DNA from: UBA5336 sp039818165
GTDB lineage: Bacteria; Pseudomonadota; Alphaproteobacteria; Caulobacterales; Hyphomonadaceae
Length of the DNA: 64,000 nt
Direction of reading: 5' to 3'
NCBI GenBank assembly: GCA_039818165.1
Contig: JBCBUL010000013.1
Location: 9,340-73,339, forward strand
Under the pieces are notes generated by a model. That model saw nothing but the letters and a program-made list of their open reading frames with translations, was not told the origin of the DNA and searched no databases. Below, in pieces: positions 1-8,120 of this stretch. Within the stretch, counting starts at the first letter, position 1, and the number at the start of each line of letters is the position of its first letter. The position numbers were made by a program, and so were the translations under genes.

Positions 1-317
1 CCTTCGGCTGCGATCTCCTCGGCGAGCGCCTCCATGCCGTAGTCGGCCATGGCGATGGACGTGGCGCTGAACGTATTCGTCTCGATCAGATCGGCGCCCG
101 CCTCAATGTACCGCCCATGGATCTCTTTGATGGCATCGGGCGCGGTCAGGTTCAAAAGGTCATTATTGCCCTTGAGGGGTTTTTCCCAATCGGCAAACCG
201 GTCACCGCGGAAGGCATTTTCGTCGAAGCCGAAGCCCTGGATCTGTGTTCCCATGGCGCCATCGAGGATCAGAATGCGGTCTTCGGCGATGGCCGAGAGT
301 TGCTCGAGCGTGCTCAT
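1..317 (-). CDS. metH: Methionine synthase, N-terminal homocysteine-binding domain (partial, runs off the window edge)
   Basis: This is the first roughly 105 residues of a protein that continues beyond base 1. The translation carries the homocysteine S-methyltransferase signature: LDGAMGTQIQ near residue 20, a LNLT segment, and ADLIETNTFSAT near residue 80. In the family this domain moves a methyl group from methylcobalamin to homocysteine. The start is the ATG at 317-315, three bases after the metF stop, so the two are almost certainly co-transcribed, MetF supplying 5-methyltetrahydrofolate. Because the gene is cut I cannot tell whether it is full-length MetH or the shorter split form seen in some Alphaproteobacteria. 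Confidence 0.88.
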   Translation of the reverse strand, partial: MSTLEQLSAIAEDRILILDGAMGTQIQGFGFDENAFRGDRFADWEKPLKGNNDLLNLTAPDAIKEIHGRYIEAGADLIETNTFSATSIAMADYGMEALAEEIAAE

Positions 318-320
318 GAT

Positions 321-1247
321 CTAAGCGGCCTCACGTTTCGCGTCGGCGGGCTTTAGGCCAAGCAGATGACAGGTTGAGAGCGCCAGCTGCGCCCGGTTCA
401 GCGTGTAGAAGTGGAAAGTGTCCACGTCCTGTTCGGCCAGGCAGTGACAGAGTTCAGCTGCCACATTCGCCGTGATCAGGTCCCGTGTGTCTTCTTCGGT
501 ATCGAGTCCTTCATACAGCGCACAAAGCCAGTCCGGCAGGCTCGCCTGACACAGCTTTGCGATACGCGTCAGCGCTTTGAAATTCGGTTGAAGCATGATG
601 CCCGGAACGATTGGAAGGGTGATCCCGGCATCGGCGACGCGGTCCCGGAACCGGAAAAAGGTGTCCGGATCAAAAAAGAACTGCGTGATTGCGCGGTCTG
701 CCCCCGCATCCTGTTTGGCTTTCAGGATATCCAGGTCGCCATCCCAGCCGGTACTCTCCGGATGCTGTTCGGGATAGCAGGCCACGGATACTTCAAAACA
801 CTTGCCCAATTCGGGGCGATGGGCGCGCAAGCCGCGGACGAGCTCAACCGAGCTTTCATAGCCGCCGGGATGGGGCTTGAACGGCTCGCCCATGCCGTCG
901 GAACTGTCGCCACGCAGAGCGACGATGTGCTGAACGCCCGCCTGCCAGTAATCCTCTGCCACCTCATGGACTTCATCCCTGGTCGCATCGACACAGGTCA
1001 AATGCGCCGCCGGCGTAAGGCTTGTCTCCTGGGACAGGCGCCGGACCGTCTCATGGGTGCGTTCGCGGGTTGAGCCGCCGGCGCCATAGGTCACCGATAC
1101 AAATTTTGGGGACATCGGTTCCAGTCGCCGCACGCATTCCCAGAGGCGCTCAGACATCGCTTCATTCTTTGGCGGGAAGAACTCGAACGATACGGTGGGC
1201 GCTGCGGCGCGCTGCCGTTTCGCGATGGAGAGAGTTGTCGGGGTCAT
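321..1247 (-). CDS. metF: 5,10-methylenetetrahydrofolate reductase
   Basis: A 308-residue flavoprotein reducing 5,10-methylene-THF to 5-methyl-THF for methionine synthesis. Visible family features are the N-terminal SFEFFPPKN motif, SVTYGAGGSTR, a HLTCVD segment, VALRGD, and a QFFFD strand in the middle of the TIM barrel. The frame stays open upstream, but the ATG at 1247-1245 is chosen because it places the FEFFPPK motif at the usual distance and overlaps the stop of the preceding regulator gene as ATGA, a coupled arrangement. The metH fragment follows after three bases. Length and motifs look complete; function is secure. Confidence 0.95.
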   Translation of the reverse strand: MTPTTLSIAKRQRAAAPTVSFEFFPPKNEAMSERLWECVRRLEPMSPKFVSVTYGAGGSTRERTHETVRRLSQETSLTPAAHLTCVDATRDEVHEVAEDYWQAGVQHIVALRGDSSDGMGEPFKPHPGGYESSVELVRGLRAHRPELGKCFEVSVACYPEQHPESTGWDGDLDILKAKQDAGADRAITQFFFDPDTFFRFRDRVADAGITLPIVPGIMLQPNFKALTRIAKLCQASLPDWLCALYEGLDTEEDTRDLITANVAAELCHCLAEQDVDTFHFYTLNRAQLALSTCHLLGLKPADAKREAA

Positions 1248-2233
1248 GCCGCGGCCTCCTTGGCCAAGGGTGTAATGGTGCCGGGCACCTGGGCGATCCA
1301 GATACAAACGGCCAATCCGTTGGGACGATCTTCGGGAGGGTCGAACCGGTTCACGGGCTTTGGCACCAGGCCGGTGCCCGCTGCCCATTCGGCCAGGGCA
1401 GCATCGGCGATGCCCAGTCTCCGGTGACCATGCTCGCTGCGCAGAAATTCAAGCGTGTGGGGGGCAAAGTCCACGATTGCCAGTTTTCCGCCTGGCGCAA
1501 GAACCCGGCGGACTTCCTGAAGCACGCGTTCGGGCTGGTCTATGAAGTGAAGGAGTTGGTGCAACACAATGAGGTCGGCCGAAGCGCCCTCGAACGGCAT
1601 TGCACAGGCGTCGCCATAGCGCACGGACGCATTCGATACGCCCCCGCGCTGGAGATTGTTGCGGGCGACCGTGAGCATCTGATGGCTCAGATCAAGCCCT
1701 TCGGCGCGTTCTGAAACGGGGGCGAGCAGCGATAGGATGCGCCCCGTTCCCGTGCCCAGGTCGATCACCTGGCGGAAAGGCCCTGGGCCGACAGCCGCCA
1801 GCAAGGCATCCTCAATTGCTGCGTTGGAGAAATGCAGCCCGCGCACCGTGTCCCAGGTCTCTGCCACGGAATCAAAGTACCGCGCTGCGTTTTGGGCCCG
1901 TTGGGATTGTATTGCTGACAGCTGGCCTGCATCCCGTGCGAAGTCGCCCCGGGTTAGGTCCGCCTGGGCCAGCGCAAGCTGAATGACATCTGCGCAGGGG
2001 CCGCGCCGAGCCGCGCGATAGAACACCCAAGACCCTTCCGGAAGGCGCGATACCAAACCTGCATTCGCCAGAATTTTCAGCTGGTGGGACAGGCGTGGCT
2101 GGCTTAACCCGAGCACGCTGACCATTTCCCCGACCGCCAGGTCGCCGTGAGCGAGCAGCGCAAGAATGCGCAGCCGCGTGGGCTCTGCCGCAGCGCGAAA
2201 TCGCTGGACCACATCTTCCAAGGCGTCACTCAT
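1244..2233 (-). CDS. ArsR-family repressor fused to a SAM-dependent methyltransferase domain
   Basis: The 329-residue product has two parts. Residues about 5-85 form an ArsR/SmtB winged helix (AEPTRLRILALL, LGLSQPRLSHQLKIL, then a wing with VFYRAARRG). Residues about 130-300 form a class I methyltransferase fold with a glycine-rich VIDLGTGTGRIL loop. Such fusions commonly head metF-metH operons in Alphaproteobacteria and are thought to sense SAM or S-adenosylhomocysteine through the methyltransferase domain. The ATG at 2233-2231 gives a normal ArsR start; upstream codons in the open frame lie in the operator region. The stop overlaps the metF start. A 20-base palindrome lies just upstream of the start, implying autoregulation. 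The ligand is inferred, not shown. Confidence 0.88.
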   Translation of the reverse strand: MSDALEDVVQRFRAAAEPTRLRILALLAHGDLAVGEMVSVLGLSQPRLSHQLKILANAGLVSRLPEGSWVFYRAARRGPCADVIQLALAQADLTRGDFARDAGQLSAIQSQRAQNAARYFDSVAETWDTVRGLHFSNAAIEDALLAAVGPGPFRQVIDLGTGTGRILSLLAPVSERAEGLDLSHQMLTVARNNLQRGGVSNASVRYGDACAMPFEGASADLIVLHQLLHFIDQPERVLQEVRRVLAPGGKLAIVDFAPHTLEFLRSEHGHRRLGIADAALAEWAAGTGLVPKPVNRFDPPEDRPNGLAVCIWIAQVPGTITPLAKEAAA

Positions 2234-2239
2234 ATTCAG

Positions 2240-2259
2240 ATATAAAGATATTTTTATAT
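2240..2259. promoter_or_regulatory. Candidate operator of the ArsR-methyltransferase regulator
   Basis: ATATAAAGATATTTTTATAT is a 20-base inverted repeat matching at 9 of 10 positions per arm, in an otherwise GC-rich region. It lies 6 bases upstream of the regulator start and 120 bases upstream of the divergent mlaA gene. Its AT-rich look resembles motifs I recall for SAH-responsive ArsR regulators (SahR type) of methionine genes. Autoregulation of regulator-metF-metH is the natural reading. Confidence 0.72.
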
Positions 2260-2379
2260 GATCTGCAAGCGTGTGTCCTCGAAACCACGATTTTGTCATC
2301 CCGCTCCGGCCGGAAATTTGCAGTGGTTGTCGCAGGTTCAGGCGAAACTCATATGGAAGCTGCAAGGAAGGAATTGCAG

Positions 2380-3135
2380 ATGCTTCGCACTCTTACGATT
2401 AGCCTCGTCCTGACGATGGGCTTGGGGGCGTGTTCCACAACACCGGAGCCCGCGCCCGGGGGTGTTTACGACCCGTTCGAGCCGCTGAACCGGCGCGTTT
2501 TCGCGTTCAACGAGGCGGCGGACAAGGCCGTGGTCGCACCCGTTGCGGACGCCTACGAGACTGTAACACCTAGCTTTTTCCGTGTTGGCGTCAGCAATTT
2601 CCTGTCAAATCTGAGCAGCCCTGTCGTTTTTGCGAACGATGTTTTGCAGGGCGAGCCGAAACGCGCTGGCGATACTCTGTTCCGCTTTTTGGTAAATTCC
2701 ACATTTGGCGTCGCCGGCATTATGGATCCGGCTGAACACGAACTTGGGCGTTCCGGCCACAGCGAAGATTTTGGCCAGACCCTGGCCGTTTGGGGTGTGC
2801 CAGAAGGACCATTTCTTGTTTTGCCGATCCTTGGCCCGTCAAATTTGCGTGATAATCTCGGAGGCGCTGTCGATAGCGCGTTCAACCCCCTCAACTATGA
2901 GGCGGGGGTCGGAGACGATGATACACGCACGGCGATCGCGGTATCTCGCGGTACGTTCGGGGCACTGAATGCCCGCATCGCTCTGGATAGCACCTTCGAT
3001 ACACTGAGGGCTCAGCCAGAACCCTACGTCGCGCTTCGGCGGGCCTACACCTCACAAAGACAAGCCGAGATCAGAAATGGGCAGGAAGCCCCAGATCCTT
3101 ACACAGATTTGCCTGATTTTGATGATTTTGAATAA
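2380..3135 (+). CDS. mlaA: MlaA/VacJ outer-membrane lipoprotein (phospholipid asymmetry)
   Basis: A 251-residue lipoprotein. The N terminus is a lipoprotein signal with lipobox LGAC and Cys18; the family signature DPFEPLNRRVFAFNE follows directly. Later segments FFRVGVSNFLSNL, LVNSTFGVAGIMDPA and GPFLVLPILGPS are typical of VacJ/MlaA. The protein sits in the outer membrane and extracts misplaced phospholipid from the outer leaflet for delivery to periplasmic MlaC. The ATG at 2380 is preferred to the upstream TTG at 2293 because it places the signal peptide at the N terminus and follows an AAGGAAGG ribosome site. mlaC follows after 31 bases; the inner-membrane MlaFEDB genes are not in this window. 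Confidence 0.93.
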   Translation: MLRTLTISLVLTMGLGACSTTPEPAPGGVYDPFEPLNRRVFAFNEAADKAVVAPVADAYETVTPSFFRVGVSNFLSNLSSPVVFANDVLQGEPKRAGDTLFRFLVNSTFGVAGIMDPAEHELGRSGHSEDFGQTLAVWGVPEGPFLVLPILGPSNLRDNLGGAVDSAFNPLNYEAGVGDDDTRTAIAVSRGTFGALNARIALDSTFDTLRAQPEPYVALRRAYTSQRQAEIRNGQEAPDPYTDLPDFDDFE

Positions 3136-3166
3136 CCAAGCTTCGAAACGAACAAGGGGAAACCCC

Positions 3167-3850
3167 ATGCTCAAGACCACGTTCCTTAAACTCTCCGCAG
3201 CGACGCTCGGCGCCGCGCTGTGGGCAGGCGCAGCCTTCGCTGATGCCCGCACGGAAGCGTATGTGGAAGAAAATGCGAATGAAGTGCTGAAGACGCTGAA
3301 CGACCCTGCCTTGGACTCGACGGCGCGAACTGAAGCCTTTTCCCGCTATATGGACCAGTTCACGGATCTGGACGCGGTCTCCAATTTCGTGATCGGGCGC
3401 TATGCGCGCGAATTCAGCGAAGACGAGCTAGCCTCCTATCGCGCTGCGTTTCGGACGTACGCGCTCGCAGTCTATGAAAACGAGCTCGACCGCTATCGTG
3501 GTGAAAGCGTTGAGGTCATCGGATCCTTCGACCGAACGGCGCGCGACTCCATCGTGAACACGCGTATTCCCCGCGAAGGGGGCCCGGCCATGGATGTGCG
3601 CTGGCGTGTTCTGAACCGCGGCGGTGAATACCAGGTCGTCGACGTGGCGCTGAACATTGAAGGCAACCTGCTTTGGCTTGCCATCGAGCAACGCGCGCAG
3701 TTCCTGGCGCTTCTGGATCGCACAAATGGCTCATCGGACGCTTTGATCGCCAAGATCGAAGAGATGACAAATACGCTGGAGTCGAATCGCGAGTTTGAAA
3801 GCTCGTTTGATGGGCTCGAGGCTGCGTCCAGCAACGCCGAGACGAACTAG
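3167..3850 (+). CDS. mlaC: MlaC-type periplasmic phospholipid-binding protein
   Basis: A 227-residue secreted protein with an Ala-rich signal peptide probably cleaved after AAFA. The mature part has the MlaC/Ttg2D layout: an N-terminal helical segment ending in FVIGRYAREFSEDEL, AFRTYALAVYENELDRY, then the curved sheet with VNTRIPREGG and MDVRWRVLNRGGEYQVVDV. MlaC shuttles phospholipid between the MlaA complex and the inner-membrane ABC transporter. The ATG at 3167 follows AAGGGGA and starts the signal peptide. It is the second gene of an mlaA-mlaC pair. A strong stem-loop lies 24 bases after its stop. Confidence 0.92.
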   Translation: MLKTTFLKLSAATLGAALWAGAAFADARTEAYVEENANEVLKTLNDPALDSTARTEAFSRYMDQFTDLDAVSNFVIGRYAREFSEDELASYRAAFRTYALAVYENELDRYRGESVEVIGSFDRTARDSIVNTRIPREGGPAMDVRWRVLNRGGEYQVVDVALNIEGNLLWLAIEQRAQFLALLDRTNGSSDALIAKIEEMTNTLESNREFESSFDGLEAASSNAETN

Positions 3851-3873
3851 ACGCTTTGCCCTTAGAGTGGCAC

Positions 3874-3899
3874 ATCCCCTGAAACACGGTTCAGGGGAT
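3874..3899 (+). terminator. Perfect 10-bp stem-loop after mlaC; also covers the next gene's ribosome-binding site
   Basis: The arms ATCCCCTGAA and TTCAGGGGAT are exact complements around a 6-base loop. No T-run follows, so it is not a textbook intrinsic terminator. The 3' arm contains AGGGG, the only plausible Shine-Dalgarno for the ATG at 3905 (7 bases away). It may end mlaC messages, protect their 3' ends, or limit translation of the next gene when the RNA is read through. Confidence 0.6.
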
Positions 3900-3904
3900 A
3901 TGCC

Positions 3905-4870
3905 ATGTTCAGACAGCTTGCGTTTGCAGCCCTCCTTGCAGCTTCGGCTTGCGGAGGCGGCGATGACAACGGCGCTGACGGTTCCAACGCCAGCAGCAGT
4001 ACGTCTGCGACCACCAGCAAGCGCTTCAGCGGCGAGCTTTTCTTCATGAGCGCTGAGCCTCTGGAGGCTCACCAGGTCATGTCGATGGATCTACGCCGAT
4101 TAAGCCCCGTTGTCGCGGCCAATGGCACGACCCCCTCGACCTGGGGCGGCGACCTTGCATTCCTGGCGCCGTGTAATCCCCTGACCGTAAAGCTCGCCGT
4201 GGAAGACGAGGATGGCTTCGTTGGCGAGCTATCCGACTGTTATGAAGAAGGCATCGTCAGCCCAGACGTCTACGCGGTCGCAATTAGCCCGGATGGGAAG
4301 TACGTCTCCATGACGAACGAGACCCAGTTGCTGCCTGCAGAGCCGGGCGACAGCTATGGGCTGCTGCGGAAGAAGTACACTGCGACCCAGGTATTTGACC
4401 GCGACGGCAATCAGGTTGCGGAGTTTCGCGGCATGGGTCACGGCACCTGGACGCGCGACAATCGCCTTGTCATGGCAGGCATGGATGCAGAAACGGGCTG
4501 GGGTATCTATCGGGCTGACCGACAGCTTGAAAACGTGGAGCGGATTGATGACGGCCGCCTGAATGGCGGGATCTGGGGCATGGATGCACATCCGCGCCGC
4601 GACAGGGTTGCCTTTGTCTACAATAGCGCGCTCTGGGAACTCGATATGCGCAGCGGCGCACCGAAACGACTTCACAATCACGGGTATCCCTTGCACTCGG
4701 CCGCGTACTCGCCGGATGGCGATCAGATCGCTTTCGTCTCGATTGATTCCATGGAAGAGGGCCACGCCATGCCCGGTCCGGGGTATCCCATCTTTGTCTA
4801 TGATGATGGCGACATCGAAACCATCATGGTCAACTTCATCGTCGCTGGGCCACTGGACTGGGTCGACTAG
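3905..4870 (+). CDS. Lipoprotein with TolB-like WD40/PD40 beta-propeller repeats
   Basis: A 321-residue protein with a lipoprotein-like signal ending LLAASACGGG (Cys16 the probable lipidated residue, although the -3 position is not the preferred Leu) and then a low-complexity Asn/Gly/Ser linker. The rest shows propeller-type strands, clearest in VYAVAISPDGKYVSM, IWGMDAHPRRDRVAFVY and SAAYSPDGDQIAFVS, resembling the PD40/TolB repeat. The partner and role are unknown; propellers of this kind usually bind proteins in the periplasm. Translation may be restrained by the hairpin covering its ribosome site. The next gene starts 17 bases after the stop. Confidence 0.7.
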   Translation: MFRQLAFAALLAASACGGGDDNGADGSNASSSTSATTSKRFSGELFFMSAEPLEAHQVMSMDLRRLSPVVAANGTTPSTWGGDLAFLAPCNPLTVKLAVEDEDGFVGELSDCYEEGIVSPDVYAVAISPDGKYVSMTNETQLLPAEPGDSYGLLRKKYTATQVFDRDGNQVAEFRGMGHGTWTRDNRLVMAGMDAETGWGIYRADRQLENVERIDDGRLNGGIWGMDAHPRRDRVAFVYNSALWELDMRSGAPKRLHNHGYPLHSAAYSPDGDQIAFVSIDSMEEGHAMPGPGYPIFVYDDGDIETIMVNFIVAGPLDWVD

Positions 4871-4887
4871 GCCGCTAAGTCGATCCC

Positions 4888-5688
4888 ATGACGGAAACGA
4901 CTTTTACCCAACTTCTCGCTGGGCTTGAACGCGGAACACATGGGCAGATCGAAGCCCATATCCCGCAAGACTGGATGCAGGGCCGTACGACCTATGGTGG
5001 CCTCACAGCCGCGTTGAGCCTGGAAGCGGCGCAGGCTCTGGCGGGCGATGTACCGGTTCGGGCGGTTCAGGTTGCTTTTATTGGCCCCATTGGCGGTGAT
5101 CTCGTGATCTCGCCCAGCCTTTTGCGGAGGGGCAAAAACAGCGTCTTCGTGAATGTGGATGTGGTTGGCGAAACCGGACTGGCGGGGCGCTCTATCTTTG
5201 CGTTCGGCATCAAGCGCCAGAGTCACGCGGCGTTTGAAGGCCTTCCCATGCCGGAGGGTTTACCCGGACCCCATGAGGCCGAGCCCTTGTTCCCTGACGA
5301 TCGCCAGCGGCCGAATTTCATGCGTCATTTCAATATGCGTATCGCGGAGGGCACCCGGCCCATGTCCGGTGGGACCCTGCCTCTCTTTGGGCTCTGGTTG
5401 CGCCACAAGGATGAGGGCGTCTTGTATTCGCCGACCGCTTTGCTCGCCCTGGCCGATGCGCCGCCCCCGGCAGCCATGGCCGCTTTTCAGCAGCCCGGCC
5501 CTGTAAGTTCGATGACATGGATGGCCGAGTTTTTGAGCCACGAGCTGGAGACCAGCGAAGGGTGGTACTATGCGCGCCACGATGCCCAGACGGTTCGCGA
5601 TGGCTATTCGAGCCAGGCGATGACACTTTGGTCCGCCGACGGCAGGCCACTGATGGTGGGCCGGCAAACTGTGGCGGTGTTTGTCTGA
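4888..5688 (+). CDS. Acyl-CoA thioesterase (double hot-dog, TesB-like)
   Basis: A 266-residue cytoplasmic protein. It has the thioesterase-family pattern of two hot-dog folds: N-terminal WMQGRTTYGGLTAALSLEAAQAL with RAVQVAFIGPIGGDL, and a C-terminal half with WMAEFLSHELETSEGWYYARHDAQTVRDGYSSQ cut short here, ending in a ADGRPLMVGRQTVAVFV strand. Families of this type hydrolyse acyl-CoA to free fatty acid and CoA; the exact substrate cannot be read from sequence. It is followed closely by a small membrane protein gene and may share the message of the preceding lipoprotein. Confidence 0.8.
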   Translation: MTETTFTQLLAGLERGTHGQIEAHIPQDWMQGRTTYGGLTAALSLEAAQALAGDVPVRAVQVAFIGPIGGDLVISPSLLRRGKNSVFVNVDVVGETGLAGRSIFAFGIKRQSHAAFEGLPMPEGLPGPHEAEPLFPDDRQRPNFMRHFNMRIAEGTRPMSGGTLPLFGLWLRHKDEGVLYSPTALLALADAPPPAAMAAFQQPGPVSSMTWMAEFLSHELETSEGWYYARHDAQTVRDGYSSQAMTLWSADGRPLMVGRQTVAVFV

Positions 5689-5725
5689 ACTTGCCCAACC
5701 GGGCAAACTCGAAGACACCTTCGGC

Positions 5726-6151
5726 ATGTTTGAGACGATCCAATCTACTGCGGGCGGCTTCGCCGTTCTAACATCGGCAATCGCGACCGGGGCGGCCTGG
5801 ATCGCGTGTATCGCATCGCCGAACTGTTCCTTTGACCGGTTGGATTACAGCCGGGCTGATGGGCATGTGCGCCAATTGCTGAAAGACGCGTCGGGCCAGA
5901 TCGCAATCATCTTACTGGCAGCGTGTGCACTGGCCGCCATTGCCGGGGCATACGGTTCAGCAACGCTGTCCGGCCTGGCCGCGGCCGGGTTTGTGACCAA
6001 TTCCTGGACGTTGGCCCCGAAAAAGCGCAGCGAAGCGCCCCCGGGCGTGCGTCAGCGAAAAAAGTCCCAGAGGATCGTTGCCGTTTCCCTGTCGCTGATG
6101 TTTACCGCTGTGGCAGGGATTGCTTCAATCCTGGCGGTTTTCGGCGTTTAA
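5726..6151 (+). CDS. Small membrane protein of unknown function
   Basis: A 141-residue protein that I do not recognise. Three hydrophobic segments are visible: about residues 10-30 (AVLTSAIATGAAWIACIA), about 58-88 (IAIILLAACALAAIAGAYG and following), and the C-terminal 22 residues (IVAVSLSLMFTAVAGIASIL). A basic stretch (PPGVRQRKKSQR) precedes the last. A TTG at 5681 is in frame and overlaps the thioesterase stop, but the ATG at 5726 is the more usual start. Its position between a thioesterase and argF gives no clear functional hint. Confidence 0.6.
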   Translation: MFETIQSTAGGFAVLTSAIATGAAWIACIASPNCSFDRLDYSRADGHVRQLLKDASGQIAIILLAACALAAIAGAYGSATLSGLAAAGFVTNSWTLAPKKRSEAPPGVRQRKKSQRIVAVSLSLMFTAVAGIASILAVFGV

Positions 6152-6207
6152 CGCTTGCATTGAATGGAAGTTGAATTCGGGCGACAGGCTGCGCCCCGAA
6201 CTGGGAT

Positions 6208-7146
6208 ATGGAGCCCATGGCGAAGCGCGATTTTCTTGATCTTATTGATATTCCCGCAGCGGACCTGCGGGCTATTCTGGATGATGCGAAGGCGGCGAAA
6301 CAGGCCCGACAGGGTTGGCCGAAAGGGCGGGTCGATGCCGGCGCGCCCCTTGCTGACCATCTCCTGGCCATGGTGTTCGAGAAATCTTCCACCCGGACCC
6401 GGTTTTCCTTTGACGTGGGCATGCGCCAGCTTGGCGGGAGTGCCATTGTTGCCACCGCAAACGACATGCAGCTTGGGCGTGGAGAAACGGTGGAAGATAC
6501 TGCCCGTGTTCTATCTCGCTATGTGGACGCCGTTATGATCCGCGCCAATGACCATGCCGATGTGGAGGCCTTTGCGGCCGCCGCAGATGTGCCAGTGATC
6601 AATGGCCTGACGGACCGGTCCCATCCCTGCCAGATCATGGCGGATTTAATGACGCTCGAAGAATACGGCGTTGAGCTTTCCCAGGCGCGTCTGGCCTGGG
6701 TTGGCGACGGCAACAATGTCTGCTCGAGCTTCATTCATGCGGCTGCGAAGTTTGGCTTCCACCTCACCATTGGCACGCCCGAGCGTTATGCGCCCGACGA
6801 GGAGGATGTCGAGCTGGCCCGGGACCTCCAGGCAAGGGTGGATTTATTCGATTCTGCAGAAGAAGCGGTTGCCGGCGCAGATGTCGTGATTGCTGACACA
6901 TTCGTTTCCATGGGCGACAAGGATGCAGATGAACGCCTGAGCGTCCTTGACCCCTTCGCAGTGACAACCGATCTGATGGAATTGGCAAAGCCGGGCGCGC
7001 TTTTCCTCCACTGCTTACCAGCCCATCGCGGCGAAGAAGTGGATGCCGAAGTCATCGATGGCCCCCAATCGGTGGTATTCGACGAGGCGGAGAACCGCGT
7101 CCATGCGCAGAAAGCGATCCTGAAATGGTGCCTGAACGAGCTCTAG
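6208..7146 (+). CDS. argF: Ornithine carbamoyltransferase
   Basis: A 312-residue enzyme that condenses ornithine with carbamoyl phosphate to citrulline in arginine biosynthesis. The carbamoyl-phosphate site SSTRTRF is at about residues 54-60, the HPCQIMADL motif at about 136, and the ornithine site with HCLPAHRGEEV at about 270. All catalytic motifs are intact. A second ATG at 6217 could be the start. hslO overlaps or follows directly, an order known from other Alphaproteobacteria, where argD often precedes argF; argD is absent here. Confidence 0.95.
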   Translation: MEPMAKRDFLDLIDIPAADLRAILDDAKAAKQARQGWPKGRVDAGAPLADHLLAMVFEKSSTRTRFSFDVGMRQLGGSAIVATANDMQLGRGETVEDTARVLSRYVDAVMIRANDHADVEAFAAAADVPVINGLTDRSHPCQIMADLMTLEEYGVELSQARLAWVGDGNNVCSSFIHAAAKFGFHLTIGTPERYAPDEEDVELARDLQARVDLFDSAEEAVAGADVVIADTFVSMGDKDADERLSVLDPFAVTTDLMELAKPGALFLHCLPAHRGEEVDAEVIDGPQSVVFDEAENRVHAQKAILKWCLNEL

Positions 7147-7169
7147 GCGACACATCACGAACTGAAGAC

Positions 7170-8075
7170 ATGGTGGCACCCTTCCAGATAGAGGGCGAGC
7201 CCGTGCGCGGTCGAATTGCGCGCCTGGGCACCAGCAGTCTCGATCCAATCCTGAAGCGCCACGACTATGACCCTGAATTGGCGCGCCTGCTTGGAGAAGC
7301 GCTGATGCTGGCCGCGCTCGTCGGCTCAGCTATGAAGTTTCAGGGAAAGGTAATGGTCCAGGCCGAGGGCAATGGGCCAATTTCCCTTTTGGTCGCCGAA
7401 TACTCCGTCAACGGAGACTTGCGCGGGTATGTGCGCAAGGACGCTGAAAAATGGTCAAAGCTGATGCGGGTGAACAAGGGCGCGCGCCCACACATGCCAC
7501 AGCTTTTCGGCGCCAAGGGCGTTCTGGGTCTCATCATCATCCACGACGACCCGTCGATGAAACCGTATCAGGGCGTGGTTCCGCTTCAAAAAGGCACTCT
7601 GGCAGAATGTGCAGAGGACTATTTTCGCCAGTCCGAGCAGGTCGAGTCGAGAATCTCACTCGCGGTCGGAGAATTGTCCGTGCCCGGCGCGAGCAGCGAT
7701 TGGCGAGGCGGAGGGCTGTTGATCCAGAAAGTTGCCGGTGATGAGGCGCGCGGGGATACCGAGGCGGCGTGGGAAACGGCGAATGCTCTGTTCACGACAC
7801 TGGGTGACGCCGAATTGATCGCGCCGGATAACTCGCCGGACCGGTTGCTCTATCGGCTGTTCCACGAAACCGGTGTACGCATGGGCGAGTCCCAAGGCCT
7901 GAGTGACGCCTGCAGCTGCAATGAAGAGCGCTTGCGGGGCACTTTGATGGGCCTATCAGACGACGGGTTGCGCGACCTTGTCGAGCCCGACGGCACGCTG
8001 TCGGTTAACTGCCAGTTCTGCAACCGGCATTACTCGATCCCTCTGGAAGATGTCACCGCCAAGCCGGACGCTTAG
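7170..8075 (+). CDS. hslO: Redox-regulated chaperone Hsp33
   Basis: A 301-residue cytoplasmic holdase activated by oxidation. The C-terminal zinc switch is complete: CSCNEERL about 50 residues before the end and CQFC near the end supply the four cysteines that bind zinc when reduced and form disulfides under oxidative stress. The N-terminal RGRIARLG and the central GVVPLQKG substrate-binding region fit the family. The ATG at 7170 gives a family-like N terminus; an ATG at 7125, overlapping argF by 22 bases, is the alternative. The gene shares the argF transcript. Confidence 0.94.
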   Translation: MVAPFQIEGEPVRGRIARLGTSSLDPILKRHDYDPELARLLGEALMLAALVGSAMKFQGKVMVQAEGNGPISLLVAEYSVNGDLRGYVRKDAEKWSKLMRVNKGARPHMPQLFGAKGVLGLIIIHDDPSMKPYQGVVPLQKGTLAECAEDYFRQSEQVESRISLAVGELSVPGASSDWRGGGLLIQKVAGDEARGDTEAAWETANALFTTLGDAELIAPDNSPDRLLYRLFHETGVRMGESQGLSDACSCNEERLRGTLMGLSDDGLRDLVEPDGTLSVNCQFCNRHYSIPLEDVTAKPDA

Positions 8076-8093
8076 CTCGCGGGCCTAAGCGTC
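8067..8093. terminator. Stem-loop between the convergent hslO and acyl-CoA synthetase genes
   Basis: GACGCTTAG and CTAAGCGTC are perfect 9-bp arms around a 9-base loop and include the hslO stop codon. There is no clear T-run on either side. The position between convergent genes suggests a two-way transcription end or mRNA 3' stabiliser. Confidence 0.4.
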
Positions 8094-8120
8094 CTGATCG
8101 GCGCCCTTTGTGCCGGGGTT

